Source: Tubulanus polymorphus (taxonomy: Eukaryota; Nemertea; Palaeonemertea; Tubulaniformes; Tubulanidae). From it: DNA of 64,000 nucleotides. The notes under the pieces are model-generated. The model saw only the letters and a list, made by a program, of their open reading frames with translations. It ran no database searches and was not told where the DNA came from. Below, piece by piece: positions 40,701 to 54,631 of this stretch. The DNA is taken from assembly GCF_964204645.1 (NCBI RefSeq), contig NC_134026.1:3720001-3784000 (forward strand), written 5' to 3'. Both the position numbers and the translations under genes were made by a program. How positions within the stretch are numbered: position 1 is the first letter of the stretch; every line of letters starts with the position of its first letter.

Positions 40701-43700
40701 CTATGGATAAGGATGGCGCTGTTCGAGAAAAATCTCGCTAAAATCATCGAATACCTCGTACAGAACGGCAGTAAATTCTACGAGAAAGAGTCGATCGTCG
40801 GCGATCCTGTCGACGGGCCGATACTCGCTTCTCTACTCGGTGAGTATCGTATAAACAGCCGCGTATTTCATTCGATTTCATTTGATTTTCTGTCGTCGTC
40901 GTGGGGGCAAATATACGACGGTCATTAATTTCTGTTCATCCGAAAATAACGTTTACTCCGTCGTCGCTCGCATTAAGCCTCGGTCCGCGTCGAGCGCGCT
41001 CGTGTAGATATCAGAACTACGATGAGAGAACCGTTCGCAACCAGGAAACCGGTAAATTAGTTTACTCCGACAGGATCGGTCGTGATTTATGACGGTTCCA
41101 TTGGAGAAACCGATTACAAAGACAGATTTAATTTCTCAGCCCAGTTTGCGAAATTTGGGTTAGATTTTGTAATTCACTTTTAGAATTTCTACTTCATGGA
41201 TCTAAATCCAGATTTTTGAGCTTTGCAACAATTATTTGAAATAATAGACGATTGTATTTGATTCTTTACTAAAATTTTGGTGCTTAAGATCGTATATAGT
41301 TCCAAAAAAACATCCCATTGATGTATTTTAGTACAGTCTGAAATATGTATCACAAAAATTCCTGAAACTTGTTATTCATGAACTATTACTATGAGGTCAT
41401 GATTCAATAATTTGTACATAGCAGTGTGGTAAATTAATTGATTTGTTACCTAGGCCCATGCAAAAAACCTGAAAACGTACATACTGAAAATGCTTCAGTT
41501 TTGATCCCACTTATGATCCTTTATTACAAACAACACACATTTCTGGTAGATATGGAATTTTGTTACTCTCGTTGAGTTTGTGGGTTTGTGTATGAGGCTC
41601 ATTTTATCGATATTTATTTTTGAGCTACAATTTTAGCGACAATAGATTTTCGATTCGTTTTTCCGATCACTTAAGATCAACGTGAAACAATGAAAAGTGT
41701 TGAGATAGAAAGCAGCTGCTGTGTGCGGGAATTAAAAAAATTTGCACTCTCTTCAAAGAATGTGTACGTATGGCGGGGTGACATATGCGATGTTTGTACG
41801 TATTTAACATCATAAACTGGGTGAACGTCATAACAACATGACACATACTTCAGCCGATGGATGCCATGATATTAAAAGAATCAATGTTAGAATATCTCTA
41901 CATAAAGAACAATATTCTTTGTTCTCGGAGCTTTGGATCGAGTTAATTTTACACCTTTTAAATTGTATTTTGAATGAATTATCGAATGTAACAGACCCTG
42001 GGGCTGTGGATGGGAAAAACTTCCAAGACTGGTATAGAATAAAGATCATCTATGGATTAGCCAGCTAGACGTAGCGAGTGATATCAAGTCTCAAGTAGCA
42101 GACACATTTCTTGTTATGGACAATTTCGTGAAGTTTGTAACTAGAGTGAAAATATATAAGGATAAGATATAAGGATAAGGATAAGAAAATTAACTCTACC
42201 ACTTAAAATTCCAGCAATGATATTTCAAACTTTCTTGCTTTAAGGTTCGCCTTCAGGACCCAGTTACACAGTTAAGACTAAGGTTAATTCAGGAGATAAG
42301 AAATTTGAAATTACATCTTTATTCGTAACAATGTTACAAGTAGAAAATAGAAAAATAATCATCAAAATAACGCTATTGTTACCTATTTACATAAATGGCC
42401 TTGGGACCGAGAAACATAGAGATAAGGTTAATTATTTAAGGGAGGTAGCCAAACTAATACCATAATATCTAACTAACTAATACTAGAAATAACCTGTTGA
42501 GTCAAACTAGATTATTAAATGGAACTGGATCCAGGTTTTTATATACATATCAAATATATAATACACATGAACTGCTTTTGTAGCTATAGCATATTTTAAC
42601 TGTATTTTATCTGCTTTTGTACAAAATGTATGAATCGAAGAAACGAAACTGAAATGATTAAACTCTGGTCATTTGTGTTTTACAGTTGGACCATGCGCGT
42701 TAGACTTTACGAAAATGAAAACGACCGACCATTTTTGGACCGATCCGCCTGCTGACGAACTCGTACAGCGACATCGTATACATAGCAGTGGTAATCATTT
42801 CAACAGTCCTGGATCTCCAAAGCGATTAGGACTTCATGTACGTGTAAGTTATAGCCGTATTTTATTTCAGCGTGTTGATGAAAATCTCGCTCATTTCGAG
42901 GAAATCGTGGATTACTCGGTTACTGAATGCACTCACTTTAATTATCTAATGACGTATATATGTGTGTCTTCAAGTAGGTGTGTGTTGTGCACATAATGTA
43001 TAGAAAATGAGATATTTCAAGCAAAAAGAATAAGCAGCTAAAAACAAATCTCCGGTGGCCTTGAGATAATGTTACCGTTTTTAACAAAAAGCTGAAAGAA
43101 ATATTAATCTTGATGCATGTTTAATCTAAAATCTGAATGTTTCAAATTACAAAAATCACTCGAATGACTTTTCCATTTGGCTTCCTCCATTGTGTTTTCA
43201 TCATAATGTTCTTAGAAAAGCGAACTTTTTCTGTTTGCGTTTCCATCTTGATTTTCGATCTCATTATTTCTAAAAGGCTCGTTTTTTCCCATTTTCCTTA
43301 TCACTTACATTCGATTCAACACAATCTTCACTCTTTCTTAGTTGAAAAAAGTATTTACAAAAAGGCCTTGGTAACATTGAGAATGAGTAGGTGGGCAGTG
43401 GTTATGAGATTCACCGTATGGTAGATATTGACTGCGAGGTTATTGAACCACAGCGAAAGTGTATTAGTGAAGTTGTATGCTGACATTTATGCGCGTATCA
43501 TATTAGTGCATATATACCTCATTATTAACATCAAATAAAGATTCTTTAGTTGTGTATGCAGTCGATTTTACTAAGAGGTTTCAGTGAGAGTCCACGCTTT
43601 TACATAATTCACGATGCTTGTCTGCGCGAAGTGCGCTCGTCTATCAGAAGTAGTTTCTGAATGGTATTGGCAGAAACGATGACTTCTCATCTTGACATCC

Positions 43701-46700
43701 GCGTACGATTCGTGTAATAACTGATATTATCTGCGCGCGATGCGTCTCTCCGATGTATTCTTACTCCCCGTCGGTCGATTAATCAAATCATTCGTTTCTT
43801 TCATCCGCCGCGTGACACGCCGGTCGTCTCCTTCGACCGACGCCGGCGAATCTAGCGCAAGGATAAATGGCAAGATCGGAAATCGATTTTTTTTCCTAGC
43901 GATGCGGATGATAAAAATGCGCCCGTGACAACTTGCGTTTCGGCAGCCCGTTTCCAGGCAATTTTGCGCCTACGCTCGTGCAGCTAGGCAGGCCATGCCG
44001 TTAAGAATAATAGCGCTTTGACATTTCGACAGTCTATAATGCGTTTAGCACAGATTGTCGATTTGGTTTTTAAGTGCCGTTTGTCCTTCAATTGCGTGGT
44101 ATCGATTGCTGTTCGAATATTCATGAATTCATCGCACATAGTCTAATTAGCTGCTACTGATGTCGACAATTTTCTCATTCAACGCATTCGATGTAACAAA
44201 ACTCGACCTTTTTATGCAGAGTTGTCTGAATGATGTTGATTTATTCCGTGTAAAAATGCATGGCTGTGTTTATAACATCCCTTCACTCTAATGAAACTGT
44301 GCTATAGGAAATTCATTCAGCTCATCGTGTATGATTTCATATTCGCCACTGAGAAATTAGTATTATTTTTTTAATGATTAGTATAATTTGATGTATAGAG
44401 ACACTAGTACAAATATTGTTTCATGTTACCTACATATCTAGTTTTTTTTTGCTCTCTCAGTGAACAGATGATCATACATGTGTGCATACATTGATCTATA
44501 TGTCTAGGACGTATAATCTACGTCCATGGTCTACTAATTGAATGGATTGTATGCTTCTCTCTCCGTCCCTCCCTGCTCTCTCTCTATTCTCTCCCTTCCT
44601 CCCTTCCTGCTCTCCCTCCCCCTCTCCCTTTCCTCTCTGTCCCTCTGCTCTCTCCATCTCACTCTGATAGAATCCTGTCACATACAGATAGAAAGCCTTC
44701 GATAGTGACGCACGGAGCTGTTGGTTTCTGATTGAGATTGACGTCAACAGAAATTTGTCCACCACCGTGTGCATGAAATCTATTGGATCATGTACTCCGA
44801 TGTTCAATAACTCGTCCTTGATATCGTAACCGAAGAAATCTGTGTCGTTTATCTTCACGTTTTTTTTTATATCGATAAACAAACGATTTTTCTGTATTTT
44901 TCTGCAGGTTCCGAGGAATACAAGTTCAAGCGGAAGCGATGAAGCGTTACGTAGCGTTCCATTATCGGCTAAAGAGTACGTCGAGTCCCTGCATCAAAAC
45001 TCAAAAACAACTTTACTCTACGGCAAAAACAATGTCCTCGTACAACCTGTAAGTTTCCGAAAAATATCGACGCATAGAAACTTTCCATGAGTGGAAACAT
45101 TTGAGGGTGTTTCTACGAAGGCACTCCTTTCAGTGTCTGTACAATACATTTAGGATATTAATTAGTCAGCCCTGAAAGGGAATGCAATACACCCCACTTT
45201 ATTCATATAAATTTGGACTCGTGATTTAGAAATGGCTTTTAGCAATTCAGGGTGTTTAGCAATGATCTGGGTTAAGCCCCACAGGAGTCTCACCTTGAAG
45301 GCACTTGGAAGGGTTTATGGGTATTGCTTTTGAATGGACATTTTTCACGCCATATTCAGTCTTAAGTGGCTATTGAGACATACAAAATATTCATTTAACC
45401 TAGAATTTGAAGTGAAGATGTTTATGAAATCAAAACTGTAACTGGGGAAATAGATATTCAATGCATGTAGTCACTTACCGCTTGTGCACTCGAATAGATT
45501 TGCACAAGTTTCAGGGGAAAAATCATGCACCCATTGGCATCCATTTTCAGAAAGAAGATGTCGAGATGATGCCCGGTTATTTATCACTGCACCAGTCGGT
45601 AGAAGGCTTAACGATAAAATGGACGCCGAATCAGCTGATGAACGGTTGTTGCGAAATCGACGAAAATGAGGAATTTGACAGGAGGTATGCCTGCCTGTTT
45701 GTGTTCGTTCGATAAAGCCGTTTTTATTATTATTCATTTTAATAGATAAAGCCCGCGTGTAGACTATAGCGCCTTCGTAGCGATTTCGAGATATCTAATC
45801 AGTTTCGAATTGCGATCAGATGTAACGAGTAGCACTGCACGAGGGCTTTGAATTATCTATTATCAGTCAAAGCTTGGGATTACGTGCCTCTCTCTCGCAA
45901 TTCAAATAGCTTCAACTGCTCATGAACCGCTAGATAGAGAGACCGTCGCCTGATTTCATACGACGGGATTAGCCTTAATACCTCTGGATAAAATCTATAA
46001 TATTCAACTTAAGCGCGTATCATACATTCATTCATTCAGATTCTCGCGCGTATGAAATCAAGCTATTCACGGTTACTTGACTGAAACAAAATATCTGTTT
46101 TTAAATAAACCTATGATCTAGTTCGTTATTTGATTTTATAACTGAAAATACACAGTCGAATTGGACTAGATCATGTGCCCCTACGTGTATTGAGTTTTTA
46201 GTTTATCTTTGTTTTTCTTGATTTCTTGCCTACTTTTTTGTGCAGTAATCTCATGTTTCGTAAATTAGTTTAGTCAAATTAAAGCACTGTAGCTCTTAGA
46301 GCTTGAATGGTTTCGACTGCAAAATGCCTTCAGTGTTCTAACCCGATAATGACGTTCTTGAATTTCCGTTATCATGTGATTTGACATTTACGTGACATTC
46401 CGCAAAAATGAACTATGCTAGTTCTAAATAAAACGTTCCCTTCTGGCCAAATACACAAAATACTAGTGAAGCTATAATGATTACCACTGATGATCAATAT
46501 TTAGTTAAAAATGTCTCGCAACAACGCAGGTGGGTCACTCGAAAATTCATACTTATTCAAGCCAAGACTTGCCTCGGGTAAAACAAATTCTTTAAATTTC
46601 TATGAGCAATGCCTCAATTTGATTTTCTCTTAACGTTTCTGAAACGTGAACCACCTGTGTGCGACCGCGTACGACTTCATGGGCAATATTTCTTTAACAG

Positions 46701-49700
46701 AGCTCATTATTTCTTTCACTTACAAAAAGACCCGACAACACTTTTAGGTATTCGAAGACTTTAAATAAACTAATCAAGATTAGTGGTAAACGCAAGTGAG
46801 TATATCTACGAAGATTACATGCCGTAATCGTCCCTTTTTAAACCTCACAATAACAGTATCTGTCCTTGCAATCAAAACATTCTTGTTGACCAAGTCGGGT
46901 TTATATAAATGAGCCTGTAAATGCTTGGTTTAAGAGGCACAGTGGCTCTGTGATTTAAGCCATCAGTCATCGACTGGTCTCCTCAATCAACCCAGGGCTC
47001 ATCGGTACTCACCCTGGTGATGGCAGAGATGGTTCTCTGGCCTTTCTTCCTCGTGTTAGGAAATACCACGAACCCGCTTACAATGCCTTTAGTGGTAAGT
47101 GGGTAGAGGATTCAAGGAATCTACAAACAATGCTTGTTTAACTCGTCGTAGAGCTGTAATGCTATGTTATATCTCTAACGACTTGTGAAACAACTTAATA
47201 TTGTCAATGTCCTCCTTCTCGTGCTTGGCTTTGGAAATGCTTAATCTGCCATATGCAGACGTATACCATAGCATATCAATAGCTTTCGTGTCGACGAGTA
47301 TATGTTCCATCATCAACAACTCTACCGATCTGGGACTGGATTAGATTGTTAAGGGGATTCTTGGACAGAGGTTCGAAAGGTTGTGAGGGTTAAAGACAGA
47401 CCTCATTCTAAACCAGCATGGATGATGCCCCTTTAATCATTAACAGGATTCACGCATTCAACGCTTGAAGTTTGCATCATATCTATCGGCATTACCATGG
47501 TAACCGGATGATAATTGGAAATTGTTTTTCGTTTCTTGACTTTTCAATCAGCACTTACATGAAACAACAAACAAACGGACTAATATAGATCTTAAATAAA
47601 TGTTGAAGTTCAGCTACGGAAAAAAAACTATTTCTGGAAATGATTGCTATGAATGATGAATAAATTTAGTAATTTTATCAAACCAAAAACGAACAGTGAA
47701 AAAACATGTTGTTTGCGGCATGTGTTGGTGGTGGATTGCATGGTTTACCCCCCACCCCTCCCCCCTTGTGATTGTCATCATTTCCCATTAATTCAATAAC
47801 TATTGGTGGTGTAAACTTCTTCAGCGTGACTAACCAATTTTTCCCGAAATTCGATAGATCATTTGGACGATGCTATATCCGCGAAGCCGTATGTAGATCG
47901 GTTGAATCGAGCCGTTTAGTAATCAAGCGGCGGTATTTTTTTCGGGGGGGGGGGGGGGAGTTTAGATTGAGTTCATGTTTTCGTGTCAATCGAGTAACTG
48001 ACAAACACGACTATCGATTACTACTTGTCATTGATATTGTTTGACATCTACACAGTCAGGCGCGTAATGAAATACTCGGCTTTAGCCGCGATAGCAAAAG
48101 CAAACCAATCGATATGGTCGGATCGCAGTCAAGAGATGCCAAATGTGCATGTCTGAAAATTGTGTGGGTGATTGTCCCTGATTATCGTTCTTTTCTGAAT
48201 TTCTGAAATTATTGTCATCCCCAAAAATCAGAAAATCACTTGTCACAAAATCAGTGGATTTCATGATTTTGTCGGGTGTGGGGAGTCTTACTAACCGAGT
48301 ATGAAACTAACATCGTTTGCTTTTCACTGTAAACAAAGGACCGTATTTCTATACACAGGGAGCTGAGGTGTGACGGATTCCTCTGTTTACATCATCTCCC
48401 TGAACGAGAAAAAATCATAACTCTCTTATACTGTGTTTTCATGATGAAAAGAACCTAACTGAAAGTTACCATTTGTAAATAATGTACGTGTTAATAACGT
48501 CAACAATAGCATGTAATTTGAACTGATTTCACGTGGTACGAAGGGTAATTAACTGAGTTCAGATTTGTAGCCTCTCATATCTGTACATACATCTATCTTG
48601 TCTCTCGCTCTATTTCTCAGTTGTTCTCTTGGAATTGGTCGCTAATTCACATGCTTACATTATGTAGTAATGTCCGGTCATTATCACCATCGTTAATTAC
48701 CAGTTTCGCCATCGTTGCCCGAATCACATTATTTATTGTGAAAAGATGCTCATTCAGACGAAAATAAGATCCAAATGTATTCGTTTCATTTAAGTTACAG
48801 TCGTTAAGCTGTAATGGCTCGAAGCTAAATAATGAAGCTTCGTTGCTTAGATTAAATTGATGACGCTTTCAGTACCTTCTTATTCCCTTGTCGATTATAG
48901 TCTGCTAACAAATGGCTGTTTGTATTGACTGTATTTTTCCATTTGTTTTACAGTTTGTATTGGGATTATGCAGTAACGATCTTCCTCGATGAAATAGTTT
49001 ACCTCCATTGTCATCAGCAACGTAAGTCTAGATAATCATTCTTATTGATCAGTTATTCAAAAAATGTGCGAATGTGTTACCGGTGTGCATTTTGAGTTCG
49101 AATAGGGTACAGTACATTCATTCTGAAAAGTACCATATCATATTCATTGCCAGGTGTGTTCGATTGGGCTTAGTTCACTGTTCAATTGGTGTAATCGGTG
49201 AATTCGGTTTAGATTGACATAACCATCTTTTCAATTGGTTGGACTGATGCGGTCAATTCAGTCGTCCAACTGAACACACCTAATTAGTTGCATATTCCGT
49301 GAACCAAGAATTTGTCTACTCCAATATTTCTAACATTTTTAATCGACCTTTTAATTATTCCCGTATCTAACACATTTGTTATGTAACTATATTCTGCAGC
49401 TGACAGCGGGGGTACGATAGTTCTGGTCGGACAAGATGGCGTTCAACGTCCTCCGATACACTTCCCAAAAGGCGGCCATCTTCTGGCGTTCTTGTCATGT
49501 ATGGAAAACGGACTTCTTCCGCACGGACAGCTCGATCCTCCACTCTGGTCACAGCGGGGGAAAGGTAAACAATGTGCGCATCAAATTAATACAAACATCA
49601 ACTTTTTCAATCGCTAGGTGTCAGTTTTGCTTCGTCGATATTAATTTGGAAGTGTCGTGCGTCCATATTTAATTAATACAAATGCACTGAATATTTGTCT

Positions 49701-52700
49701 AATAATCCAAAATTACATTTAATATGCCAGTATAGTTGCATAACATTACATCATATATTCTTGGCTAACAAATTAAAATTTAGGCAAAGAAGCTTGATAT
49801 TCTAATTGCTGATAGTGCCAATAATAAGTTCATGCCTACACGAATGTACGTGTTTGTATTCAACATTCCGCGATTGATTTTCCTCCTGACATTTTTGTTT
49901 ATTTTTCGATGTCCGATTTCATGTCGTATTTTGTTCTTGATTTTGCATGTATTTTTCTGTATTATAACTAGATAGACCAAATGGTACAAGCCTGGGTCTC
50001 GGTTTTCCACTATCTGAACAACTGCAGAAAGTTATAGACTCGTATGAAGCATTTACAGGTCTTTATTTATATAGATACACTTTTCTATGCATCCATAGAT
50101 CTTTACATACATTCCTTTTCATTTTTGAATCATTATTATTCTGGAGTAGAAAGCGATCCTGATGATGAAACCAGCTATTTTGAAACATTACCAGTTTTAC
50201 AGTTATTCTGTATCGAATAGTTTCAGGATCTCTTTCCTCTTGAAACTTCACTGAAAGCCGTTTTGCACATACGCTGACAGTAGCCATGTTATCACATTTT
50301 GCATGCACTGCATTTCAAGTGCTAATAAAAATACGTGTTTAGCATTCAACGGCGACTAAAAGTCCTTAAATCGATCTGAATCGTCGAAATCAACATGATA
50401 ATGGAGTCTCCACAGAAGAGACTTCTCATGTAGCCCATTCAGAATGGCTGTTGTTTTGTCAATATGATTAAACATGTATCACACTTAGCATCAATTTCAC
50501 ATATCTCACTGAACATCATTCACTTTCTACTTTCTCAATCTCGACAGTTTTGTGCGACCAAAACCCTCAGCTTTTAAGCTAATATTGAGCTAACATGGTA
50601 ACTCTTTAGCATGTAAGGCTTTTTATTAAAAAATGCTTTTTGCGCTTTGTAAGCGGTGGTATTACCTAGTCTAAGTGTTAGTTATATTTTGTTATTCAAA
50701 TGTTGCATGATTTTCTGCATGTATTAATTTTCTGCAATTCTATCGTTCTATCCCTCTTCATCTGTAAAATCTCTCATACGGTTGTGGCTTTGTTGTTTAT
50801 TTCAGGGAAAGTATTTCCAAAACTCAAACGCAAAGGAAGTCGAATGGCAAAGGGTGAGAATGGTGTTGAAGAGGCAGCTGGTGACAACCTTGCCACAGCG
50901 ACTGTCGAAGAAGAAGCCACTGATTATGTATTTAGAATCATATCAACTTTCAAACCAGAAAATCTCAGTAAGTATCGGCGCGTGCTTTCGCCGTTATATC
51001 AAATCTACTACTGAGCATTTGAAGTCAATCCTTTCGGTATTTCAGCAAATGAAATGATGGATCCAAAAGCAGATATGACTGTAAAATCAAACGGGTTTTT
51101 TCCTTGGCCGTCAAAGATGCCAGTACGCCATACAAGTAGCTCCAGTTCTAGTTCATCAACTGTCTCCATTCAGAGTTATGCTAAAACACAACAGCAACAG
51201 AACAATAACTGTCTCCAGGGGCAGCATAGGTGGGATGAAAAGTACATATAGCACTTTAGTATAATTCGTGTTGTGGCTTTCACTTCTTATGTATCCGCTT
51301 TTAGTCCTCATCAAAGTTGCCGAGCAACTTTCAATTTTATCACACTGATAACTAGGTTGATTGCTTGGTAGCTTTTGGAAAATTTCTTCCTTAAAACCTT
51401 CTATCAGAAATGTCTGGAGACTGAAAATTGTAGAAATAATCAAATTTAGATAATAAAAGGGATACAAGATATGTAGATTGATCATATATTTCCGCTTGCT
51501 TTTAGTATCAGTTTGTATCACACCAAATGAATGAAAACTTGCACTACCAAAGTGTCCAGTAAAGGTTCACTTGTTGTATATTAGAAATTAGACTATTTCA
51601 GAATAAAGTGGTATCTGAACTGCTTGAATCATTATCAAAATTCTTTAAATTTAACAGTAAATGAATTAAAGTTTCAAGTTAGATTTGAGTTTAACATACT
51701 CTATCTGGTCATCAGATTCTATCCTTTCTCTTTCATATATTCTTCTCTAACTTGAACTATCATTTTGTTTCTATTTTCTATTATTTTATGATTTAAGATA
51801 TGTGTATTTATGAACAAATTGGTGTGCGTTATGTTTTAGGACATCAATCAAACAGCTTTGTGATACAATGAAAAAACAGATCATATCCAGAGCCTTCTAT
51901 GGATGTAAGTAAATCATTCACATGTTGGGTACAATTTTCCTGGATCCCTTAAAGAATTTAATGGCTGATACACAAATGTTTTCTGTTGTAGGGTTGGCCC
52001 ACTGTCGCCATTTGAAAACCGTTCGAACTCATTTGTCAGGTCTAGTCAATTCTACTATCATATCCATAGAAGACCCGCTTGATGCATCACAAGGTCTCAC
52101 CATTGAGGTCTGGCAGAAAATGAACAAAAATGGAATTGTAAGTTGCGTTTATTCTAAAGTATTGTTACAATTCTTAATACTCAAAGGGATATTTTCATAT
52201 CCATTCATATGTTGTTGATTTTAGGTTACTTCAGATCAAGAGGTTTATAGACTGGTTTATTATGGTGGAGTAGCGCAAGAGATTAGAAAAGAGGTTCGTA
52301 TGATTTATCAGAAAAAGGTTTTCATGATGATAAGTTGTTGGATGATTGCAAAGTTGGAGTATTGAATTTGTTAAGTAGTACTTGATATATCTTGTTTAGG
52401 TGTGGCCATATCTATTGGGGTATTATAAGTTTGGTAGTACACCAGACGAACGTGAAAGCCTCGACAATGACATTCGGCAACAATACGAAAAAACAATGTC
52501 TGAATGGTTAGCAGTTGAGGCGATAGTTCGACAACGCGATAAAGAGATTATGGCTGCTAATCTGGCAAAATTATCGTCAGAAAGTACAGATGGCCACATT
52601 CCCCTCGTGCGGAAGGATTCGAGTTTGAGCAACGACGTATTTATGGACAACATGAGCGACGCATCTGATGAATGTATATCACATCCGGAGACATTGCCCG

Positions 52701-54631
52701 AGGAATCTTCAACTGCTGGAACATCACCTACAACTGAACAAGTAGCAACAGCTTCCAAAACGTCAGATAATGTTACTCCGGCACAGGGAAAAATGGAAAG
52801 TCCGGATGAGGGTATCGGCGAATTGCGTCAGTCGAGCTCACTCACGGACGCTCAACAGAACTCGAAAGATGACGCCAACGATGATATGGCTTTAGAGAAC
52901 GTACACGATGTAGACAAAGACATTGACGATGAAGATATTAAAGCTAAAAATATCATAGTGACGAATGCCTCAGTAGATAGTGGAAGTGGTACCGATAATG
53001 CGGATGAAGAATTGAAATACCAAGCTGATAAAGAACAAGTGGATATCGACAGTGAGAAGGAGTCTGCTAATCTCAATGTTGGTGAACCTGATGTACATCT
53101 GTCGATGGAAAGTTTAGTGTCACCAGCTTCACCTGCCTCTAGTGGAGGTGTCTACTCAGTAAGATACAGCTTCCTTTCCTCACAGCGATATCAAACTAGT
53201 CACGTTGGATATCTTTTCGTATGAAATGAAATTGTTCTTTTCTTTTCAGGCAGAACTGTTGGAAACTGTGGCGTTAAATCTCCATCGTATCGACAAAGAT
53301 GTGCAAAGATGTGATCGTAATTATTCCTATTTCACCTTAGAAAATTTAGAAAAACTGCGCAATGTCATGTGCACGTAAGTTATGTTTCTCGCTGCCTCTC
53401 CCAACGTTGGAATTTTACCCGTACTTCTAGTGCTTATTTGAAATGTCTGCTCGACTGTTTAGATACGTTTGGGAACACCTTGATGTTGGTTATGTTCAGG
53501 GAATGTGTGATCTTGTTGCTCCATTACTAGTCATTTTTGATGATGGTAAGCATAGCCTTTCTCATTTTGCCCTTCTTCACCGGTGTAATACGGTATAGAG
53601 TTCTGCTAAACTGGGCTTATGTTTGAATTACAGAGTCATTGACTTATAGTTGCTTTAATGAATTGATGAAACGAATGTCTTCAAACTTTCCACACGGTGG
53701 AGCTATGGATACTCATTTTGCAAATATGCGATCTCTAATTCAGGTGAATGTGCAGTCATAACTGATAAGAAATCATATGAAATGTTAAATCATCTCCTTT
53801 TTTCTCCCATTCGGAAAATTATTAATTTTGTTTATGTTCTTACAACAGATTCTAGATGCAGAACTATTTGAACACATGCACCAGAATGGTGACTACACGC
53901 ATTTCTATTTCTGTTACCGCTGGTTCCTACTCGATTTCAAAAGAGGTAAGCTATTACGTAGCCCCTTTACATTATCGAATGTCAGGATGATGCGTATACA
54001 TATATGTCAGGTTATTTCAGGAAAATAGATATATTGATTAGAATAATTGATAGCGCTTACTGCACAGAGTGGAGTGTGTATCAAAGCACACTATACAATT
54101 CAGGATAGGAAAAACGCGCTGTTCATATATTGATTAATGATATTCATGTATACGCTCAATAGTTTAGGTGGTTGTACAACAGATTTTCTGATTTTCAGCT
54201 GAACTAAATCATTTGTTTAGTTGCGTAACATATGGACTGCACGACGATCGTAGATTATGAAACAAACTATGATATTTGATTTTTTGCAGAATTGGTCTAT
54301 GATGACGTATTTGCCGTATGGGAAACTATCTGGGCCGCGAAGCACATAAGTTCGCAATACTTTGTGTTATTCATCGCTTTAGCTTTAGTCGAATACTACC
54401 GAGAAATCATACTCGATAACAACATGGATTTCACAGACATTATCAAATTCTTCAATGGTATGTAATCATAAATCGTAAATTATTGAAGCGTTTGTGTTTA
54501 CTCTCATCTAGAAATAAAGTTTTTTTTCTCACATCCTTACAGAAATGGCCGAACGTCATAACGCGAAACAAGTGCTGAAGATATCTCGCGAACTCGTGTA
54601 TCGTTTACAAGATTTGATAGAAAACAAATAG
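34796..54631 (+). CDS. SGSM2: Small G protein signaling modulator (SGSM1/2 family, RUN-TBC RabGAP), 22 exons, 1076 aa
   Basis: Exons: 34796-34811, 34927-34970, 38097-38172, 40133-40298, 40634-40839, 42686-42843, 44908-45048, 45551-45684, 48954-49021, 49400-49564, 50806-50967, 51046-51229, 51840-51904, 51992-52137, 52225-52293, 52400-53158, 53250-53374, 53463-53545, 53634-53743, 53849-53945, 54290-54457, 54543-54631; GT-AG throughout. A RUN domain occupies about residues 30-205 ([20 protein letters not shown] to [13 protein letters not shown]). The Rab-binding middle follows at about 255-400 ([36 protein letters not shown]). The TBC domain begins at about 510 (SRAFYGWLAHCRHL), is split by an acidic, Ser-rich insert in exon 16, and resumes at 854. 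The dual-finger residues are intact: I867-x-x-D-x-x-R873 and Y905-x-Q907. Family members stimulate GTP hydrolysis on Rabs and bind RAP proteins. [20 protein letters not shown] and [14 protein letters not shown] are closer to vertebrate SGSM2 than SGSM1; probably the single pre-duplication gene. Confidence 0.97.
34971..38096 (+). other. SGSM2 intron 2, no gene seen
   Basis: A 3.1-kb AT-rich intron. It has a 22-bp tandem duplication at 35120-35161 (GTGGCTTTAATTTTGTGTTTT) and a 91-codon frame at 36492-36767 that I do not believe is coding. No mobile element with clear ends was found. Confidence 0.6.
35120..35161. repeat. Tandem duplication of about 21 bp
   Basis: Two adjacent copies of GTGGCTTTAATTTTGTGTT, differing at the junction T count, in SGSM2 intron 2. 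Confidence 0.85.
38173..40132 (+). other. SGSM2 intron 3
   Basis: A 2-kb intron with no recognisable gene. It contains a 13-base G run at 39605-39617. Small minus-strand frames near 38.5 and 38.9 kb lack support. Confidence 0.6.
39605..39617. repeat. Poly(G)13 tract
   Basis: Thirteen consecutive G residues in SGSM2 intron 3. Confidence 0.95.
40840..42685 (+). other. SGSM2 intron 5
   Basis: A 1.85-kb AT-rich intron. A short ATAAGG-type tandem array occurs at about 42158-42187. No exon-like frame was found beyond chance ORFs near 40.9 and 41.9 kb. Confidence 0.6.
44555..44660. repeat. Polypyrimidine (CT-rich) tract, about 105 bp
   Basis: An almost uninterrupted C/T stretch of CTCTCT, CCCTCC and CTTCC blocks on the plus strand in SGSM2 intron 6. 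On the minus strand it is translated as a spurious Glu/Gly/Arg-rich peptide tail. Confidence 0.9.
44663..44839 (-). other. Possible antisense exon-like ORF in SGSM2 intron 6
   Basis: On the minus strand a 59-codon open segment runs from a possible acceptor (ACACAG at 44840-44845) to a possible donor (CAGA|GTGAGA at 44662-44661), phase 1 at both ends. It encodes a non-repetitive, hydrophobic-polar mix including [15 protein letters not shown] and [14 protein letters not shown] do not recognise the protein. The upstream side has no good polypyrimidine tract, and no partner exon was found. It could be a decayed gene fragment or chance. Confidence 0.2.
47746..47766 (-). repeat. C-rich tract, possible G-quadruplex on minus strand
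   Basis: The plus strand reads CCCCCCACCCCTCCCCCC, so the minus strand has G6-N-G4-N-G6, enough runs for an intramolecular G-quadruplex. Confidence 0.6.
47944..47958. repeat. Poly(G)15 tract
   Basis: Fifteen consecutive G residues about 180 bases after the C-rich tract in SGSM2 intron 8. Confidence 0.95.
49565..50805 (+). other. SGSM2 intron 10
   Basis: A 1.2-kb AT-rich intron with no repeat with clear ends and no exon-like frame. Minus-strand ORFs near 49.8-50.3 kb lack similarity or splice context. Confidence 0.6.

Larger units (their letters stand above)
45685..48953 (+). other. SGSM2 intron 8
   Basis: A 3.3-kb intron. It holds two G/C-run tracts (47746-47766 and 47944-47958) and a stretch at about 46930-47130 with GC content above its surroundings that may be an old repeat. 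I could not define ends for that stretch. No gene was seen. Confidence 0.55.

Noticed and set aside
45471-45737. 88-codon minus-strand ORF
   Set aside because: It is antisense to SGSM2 exon 8 (45551-45684), whose sense reading is clearly conserved. A shadow frame.
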